Shown here: positions 5,058 to 8,111 of the stretch, piece after piece
Numbering within the stretch: position 1 is the first letter of the stretch
Layout of the letters: each line of letters begins with the position of its first letter
NCBI GenBank assembly: GCA_021442965.1
Contig: JABUUX010000175.1
Location: forward strand, 1-8,111
Source: Treponema sp.
GTDB lineage: Bacteria > Spirochaetota > Spirochaetia > Treponematales > Treponemataceae
DNA length: 8,111 nucleotides
Reading direction: 5' to 3'
The notes under the pieces: generated by a model
Told to the model about the DNA's origin: nothing
Seen by the model: the letters and a program-made list of their open reading frames with translations, nothing else
Database searches by the model: none
Made by a program: the position numbers and the translations under genes

Positions 5058-7556
5058 ATGAAAACATCACTTAAAGGCACATGGAAACTTAAAGGAGCAG
5101 GATTTTCCTGCAACGCAGAAATTCCGGGAGACTTTCATTCTTCCCTTTTAAAAGCAAAACTTATTCCAGACCCATATTTTAAAGACAATGAACAAAAAGT
5201 TTTATTTTTAAACCAGGCCGATTTCACAATAGAAAAAAACTTTGTCTATAAAAAAATTCCTGAAACAAAAGCCATTTTAGAAATGACAGAAGCTGATACT
5301 GTTTTTGACCTTTATATAAATGGGAAAATTTGTGGTTCCGGCAGAAATCAGTTTGTAAGGCATAGATTTGACATTACTGATAAATTAAAAAATGGCTTAA
5401 ACAAAATTAAGATAATTTTTTATTCAGCAGAGAATGAAGCACAAAAAGAAAATCAAAAACTCCCCTATCCTGTTCCATATAACAAAGCCGATGTATATTC
5501 ACCAAACAGAAATTTAATTAGAAAATGCCAGTGCCATTCAGGCTGGGACTGGGGGCCGGCTCTTATGGTCTCAGGGATTTACGGAGATATTTTTATAGAA
5601 ACAGTTACCACAGGACTTTTTAATTCTATAAAACTTGATTTCAAAAATATAAAAGAAATATGGAAAGTAAAAATTTCTTTGGAATTTGATTCGTTCATAA
5701 ACAGAGAAAAAACATTTACTTTTATAATTTCAGGTCCTGACATTAAAGAAGAAATAGAAATAAAAAAACATTTTCTTAATATGGGACTTAATACAATTAT
5801 TTGTGATATTACTGTATCTAATCCAAAAATCTGGAAAACAGCTTCGGAACTTTTAGAAGAAGGATTGGAAGAAAACCCCATATATTATATCACAGTAAAA
5901 TATAAAGATGAAAACGATGAAGAAAAATCTTTTTCCAAAGAATTCTGCTTTTCAACTCTTAAGTGCATTACTAAAAAAGAAAAGGATGGCGGACGCTCCA
6001 TTTATTTTGAAAATAATGGTAAAAAAATTTTTGCCAAAGGTTCAAACTGGATTCCACAAGACGCATTACCCTCCCGTTGTACAGAGGAAAGATATTATAA
6101 ACTTCTAAAAGCTGCACAAAATGGAAATATGAACTGCCTAAGAGTCTGGGGGGGAGGAATTTACGAAAAAGATATTTTCTATCAGCTTTGTGACAGGCTT
6201 GGCATTATTGTATGGCAGGATTTTATGTTCGCCTGTGCACTTTACCCTGTAACAGAAAACTTTCTTTCAAATGTAAAAGAAGAAATTGAATACCAGATTA
6301 AAAGACTTCAGCATTACACCTGCATAGGTATATGGTGCGGAAATAACGAAAACTTTGGAACATTAACCTGGTTTCCAGAATCAAGAAATAACCGCGACAG
6401 ATACCTTGTAGACTATGACAGACTTTACCAGGGATTAATTGGCAAAACAGTAAAATCACTTGACCCTAACCGCCTTTGGTGGCCGTCTTCCCCTTGTGCA
6501 GGTCCTGATGACTTTGCAGATAACTGGCACCAGGACAATAAGGGAGATATGCATTACTGGGCAGTCTGGCACGAAAAGAAAAATTTCAGTGCTTATCTTG
6601 ATATAAAGCCAAGATTTGTAAGCGAATTCGGATACGAATCTTTTCCTTCCATCAATTGTATTAAAACATATGCAACAGAAGAAGATTTGAATTTCACAAG
6701 TCCTGTTAATGAGTACCATCAAAGAAGCCCAAGCGGTAACAGCCTTATGCTTGAAAGTTTTGCAAGGTATTTCCGATTTCCAAACAGTTTTGAAAATCAA
6801 GTATATTTAAGTCAAGTGCAACAGTCTGTGGCAATGCGTACTGCTATTGACTGGTGGAGAAGTCTTGAACCATATTGTATGGGAACTCTTGTATGGCAGC
6901 TGAATGATGTATGGCCGGGTCCTTCCTGGTCTTCCATTGATTACTTGGGAAATTGGAAGTTACTTCATTATGTACAGAAAGATGCTTTCAAACCTGTTCA
7001 TCTGGCTCATTATCAAAAAGATGATTATTACGGTTTAACAATGATTAATGATTCTTTTTCAACAGTCAGCATTGATGTTAAAATTTCTTTTTACAAATTT
7101 GACGGAACAAAGGCGGCACCATCTATTACAAAATCAACAACGATAAAATCAGGAACAACCAAACAAATTTACAAAGCTACGTGCAATACAAAAAAATTAA
7201 AGAAAAATGAATATTTCGTTTATGCGGAATTTAATGCAGTATCTGAAAAAGGACAGAAATATAATGGTTCAACAACTATTTTCCCTGACCTCTACAAACA
7301 CTGTGAATTTGTAAAACCAGAAATAAAATTTATTGTACGGGAATATAAAAATGAATATGAAATTGAAATAAAAAGCCATAGACCGGCATTCTTTGTTTCC
7401 CTTTCAACAGAAGGGTTAAAGGGACATTTTTCGGAAAACTGTATTACGTTACTTTCTGGCGTAAAACAAAAGTTATTGTTTACGCCTGAACAAAAATGCA
7501 CACTCTCTGAAATTAAAAAATCGCTGTCTATAAAACATTTACAGCAAACTTACTGA
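5058..7556 (+). CDS. Beta-mannosidase, glycoside hydrolase family 2
   Basis: An 832-residue retaining glycosidase that removes beta-linked mannose from the non-reducing end of manno-oligosaccharides or N-glycan cores. It has the multi-domain GH2 layout: an N-terminal sugar-binding-like jelly roll (~1-185) with conserved SGWDWGP (161-167), an immunoglobulin-like domain (~186-300), a TIM barrel (~305-630), and beta-rich C-terminal domains (~640-832). Barrel landmarks are GSNWIPQD (328-335), RVWGGGIYE (362-370), VWQDFMFAC (385-393), WCGNNEN (426-432) with probable acid/base Glu431, VSEFGYES (521-528) with probable nucleophile Glu523, and VWQLNDVWPGPSW (612-624). The two glutamates are 92 residues apart, close to the known Bacteroides enzyme. 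Length is slightly under the usual ~860. There is no signal peptide, so it acts in the cytoplasm on imported short sugars; no transporter or other glycosidase lies beside it. A run of seven G (6148-6154) falls inside the RVWGGG motif. Confidence 0.93.
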   Translation: MKTSLKGTWKLKGAGFSCNAEIPGDFHSSLLKAKLIPDPYFKDNEQKVLFLNQADFTIEKNFVYKKIPETKAILEMTEADTVFDLYINGKICGSGRNQFVRHRFDITDKLKNGLNKIKIIFYSAENEAQKENQKLPYPVPYNKADVYSPNRNLIRKCQCHSGWDWGPALMVSGIYGDIFIETVTTGLFNSIKLDFKNIKEIWKVKISLEFDSFINREKTFTFIISGPDIKEEIEIKKHFLNMGLNTIICDITVSNPKIWKTASELLEEGLEENPIYYITVKYKDENDEEKSFSKEFCFSTLKCITKKEKDGGRSIYFENNGKKIFAKGSNWIPQDALPSRCTEERYYKLLKAAQNGNMNCLRVWGGGIYEKDIFYQLCDRLGIIVWQDFMFACALYPVTENFLSNVKEEIEYQIKRLQHYTCIGIWCGNNENFGTLTWFPESRNNRDRYLVDYDRLYQGLIGKTVKSLDPNRLWWPSSPCAGPDDFADNWHQDNKGDMHYWAVWHEKKNFSAYLDIKPRFVSEFGYESFPSINCIKTYATEEDLNFTSPVNEYHQRSPSGNSLMLESFARYFRFPNSFENQVYLSQVQQSVAMRTAIDWWRSLEPYCMGTLVWQLNDVWPGPSWSSIDYLGNWKLLHYVQKDAFKPVHLAHYQKDDYYGLTMINDSFSTVSIDVKISFYKFDGTKAAPSITKSTTIKSGTTKQIYKATCNTKKLKKNEYFVYAEFNAVSEKGQKYNGSTTIFPDLYKHCEFVKPEIKFIVREYKNEYEIEIKSHRPAFFVSLSTEGLKGHFSENCITLLSGVKQKLLFTPEQKCTLSEIKKSLSIKHLQQTY

Positions 7557-7589
7557 TTTCAATCAATATTAAACTTCAGGCTGATTTAT

Positions 7590-8111
7590 TTATTCACTGT
7601 CTCCAGCATTTTCAAACTTTGTATAATTTGCAAGGAACATAAGTGGAAGTTCTCCGGTCATGCCATTACGCTGTTTAGCAACAATAAGTTTGGCTTCCTG
7701 TACTGCGTTTTTTTCCTCCATGATTTTTCTGTCACGATGAAGGAACATTACAACATCTGCATCCTGTTCAACAGATCCAGAACCTCTAAGCTGGGCTAGA
7801 TTAGGTTCATTTCCTTCAGCTTCTCGAGAAACCTGACAGAGACACACAATTGGAATCTCAAGCTCGCGGGCAAGTGCTTTCAAAGACTTTGAAACTTCAG
7901 ATATCTGTTCCCAAACCTGTGCATTAGGATTATCAGTTGTAATAAGACCAATATAATCAATAAAAATAATTTCAACTTTCTGATTAACTCTCATTCGCCG
8001 GGCCATAGCTCGAAGATCCAATAGACGCATATTTGGCGTATCCACAATGTAAAGCGGCGCATTAAAACACCTTCCGGCTGCATCCTGTAATTTTTTAAAA
8101 TCAGGGATACT
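7590..8111 (-). CDS. dnaB: Replicative DNA helicase DnaB, C-terminal part (5' end beyond right edge)
   Basis: The minus strand is open from the right edge to a TAA at 7590-7592, giving the last 173 residues of the hexameric helicase that unwinds DNA at the replication fork. A GTG at 8043-8045 is an internal valine, not a start: the frame continues upstream with typical DnaB sequence (APLYIVDTPNM). Landmarks are LRAMARRM, the Walker B strand EIIFIDYIGL, SKSLKALARELEIPIVCLCQVSR, LRGSGSVEQDADVVMFLHR, and AKQRNGMTGE. In the last motif Lys and Arg match residues that reach the nucleotide of the neighbouring subunit in known DnaB structures; Met replaces the common Pro after NG. The linker after QVSR (EAEGNEPNLAQ) is shorter than in E. 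coli. Walker A and the N-terminal DnaG/DnaC-contacting domain lie outside the window. It converges with the beta-mannosidase gene across 33 bp, with no clear terminator between them. Confidence 0.93.
   Translation of the reverse strand, partial: SIPDFKKLQDAAGRCFNAPLYIVDTPNMRLLDLRAMARRMRVNQKVEIIFIDYIGLITTDNPNAQVWEQISEVSKSLKALARELEIPIVCLCQVSREAEGNEPNLAQLRGSGSVEQDADVVMFLHRDRKIMEEKNAVQEAKLIVAKQRNGMTGELPLMFLANYTKFENAGDSE

Noticed and set aside
5579..5881. Minus-strand open frame of 100 codons opposite the beta-mannosidase
   Set aside because: It lies wholly within a clear GH2 gene, and has no domain, ribosome-binding site or promoter of its own.
7557..7589. Bidirectional terminator between the convergent beta-mannosidase and dnaB genes
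   Set aside because: Only very short palindromes are present (TGATT-TC-AATCA at the stop of the glycosidase gene, and TCAG-G-CTGA), with no stable GC stem followed by a T-run in either direction.
8043..8045. GTG as a start codon for a short 151-residue protein at the right end
   Set aside because: The same frame stays open to the window edge and the upstream residues match DnaB, so the GTG is an internal valine codon of a gene cut by the window.

Overview
The window looks like ordinary chromosomal DNA from an AT-rich spirochaete, most likely a Treponema-type organism. The best marker is a full-length P83/100-family protein, a family known from Borrelia and Treponema. The replicative helicase fragment at the right end has a spirochaete-like sequence, and two neighbouring exported proteins look like envelope proteins of a double-membraned bacterium. 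A complete cytoplasmic beta-mannosidase suggests a sugar-fermenting, host- or gut-associated species. The species is an inference; I cannot identify it from sequence alone.

Layout, left to right. Positions 1-3226 hold a three-gene minus-strand unit read leftwards: a class I/II PLP-dependent aminotransferase (2030-3226), a probable outer-membrane beta-barrel protein (359-2026) starting 3 nt after the aminotransferase stop codon, and the first 113 codons of another exported protein (1-340, running off the left edge) starting 17 nt after the barrel gene. The two exported proteins seem to share a short N-terminal domain, so this may be a family expanded in tandem.

Positions 3227-3288 are a 62-bp divergent intergenic region with two back-to-back extended -10 elements in a perfect 7-bp inverted repeat. 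The leftward promoter would start transcription almost at the aminotransferase ATG, which has no Shine-Dalgarno sequence, so that mRNA may be leaderless. The rightward promoter drives the P83/100 gene (3289-4977), which has a signal peptide, a conserved N-terminal domain, a long Ala/Lys/Glu/Gln coiled coil and a beta-rich C-terminal domain. A clear intrinsic terminator follows at 5001-5026.

Positions 5058-7556 encode a complete GH2-type beta-mannosidase with both catalytic glutamates in place. It has its own ribosome-binding site and a possible -10 inside the terminator's T-run. A 33-bp convergent gap separates it from the minus-strand dnaB 3' end (7590-8111), whose 5' part lies beyond the right edge.

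The genes do not form one pathway: an envelope/aminotransferase unit, a structural envelope antigen, a glycosidase and a replication gene are simply neighbours. I found no mobile element, CRISPR array, tRNA, rRNA or phage gene, no frameshifted gene, and no convincing new multi-gene system. The points worth a second look are the divergent promoter with its possible leaderless gene, the aminotransferase-envelope coupling, the paired N-terminal domains, and the architecture of P83/100.
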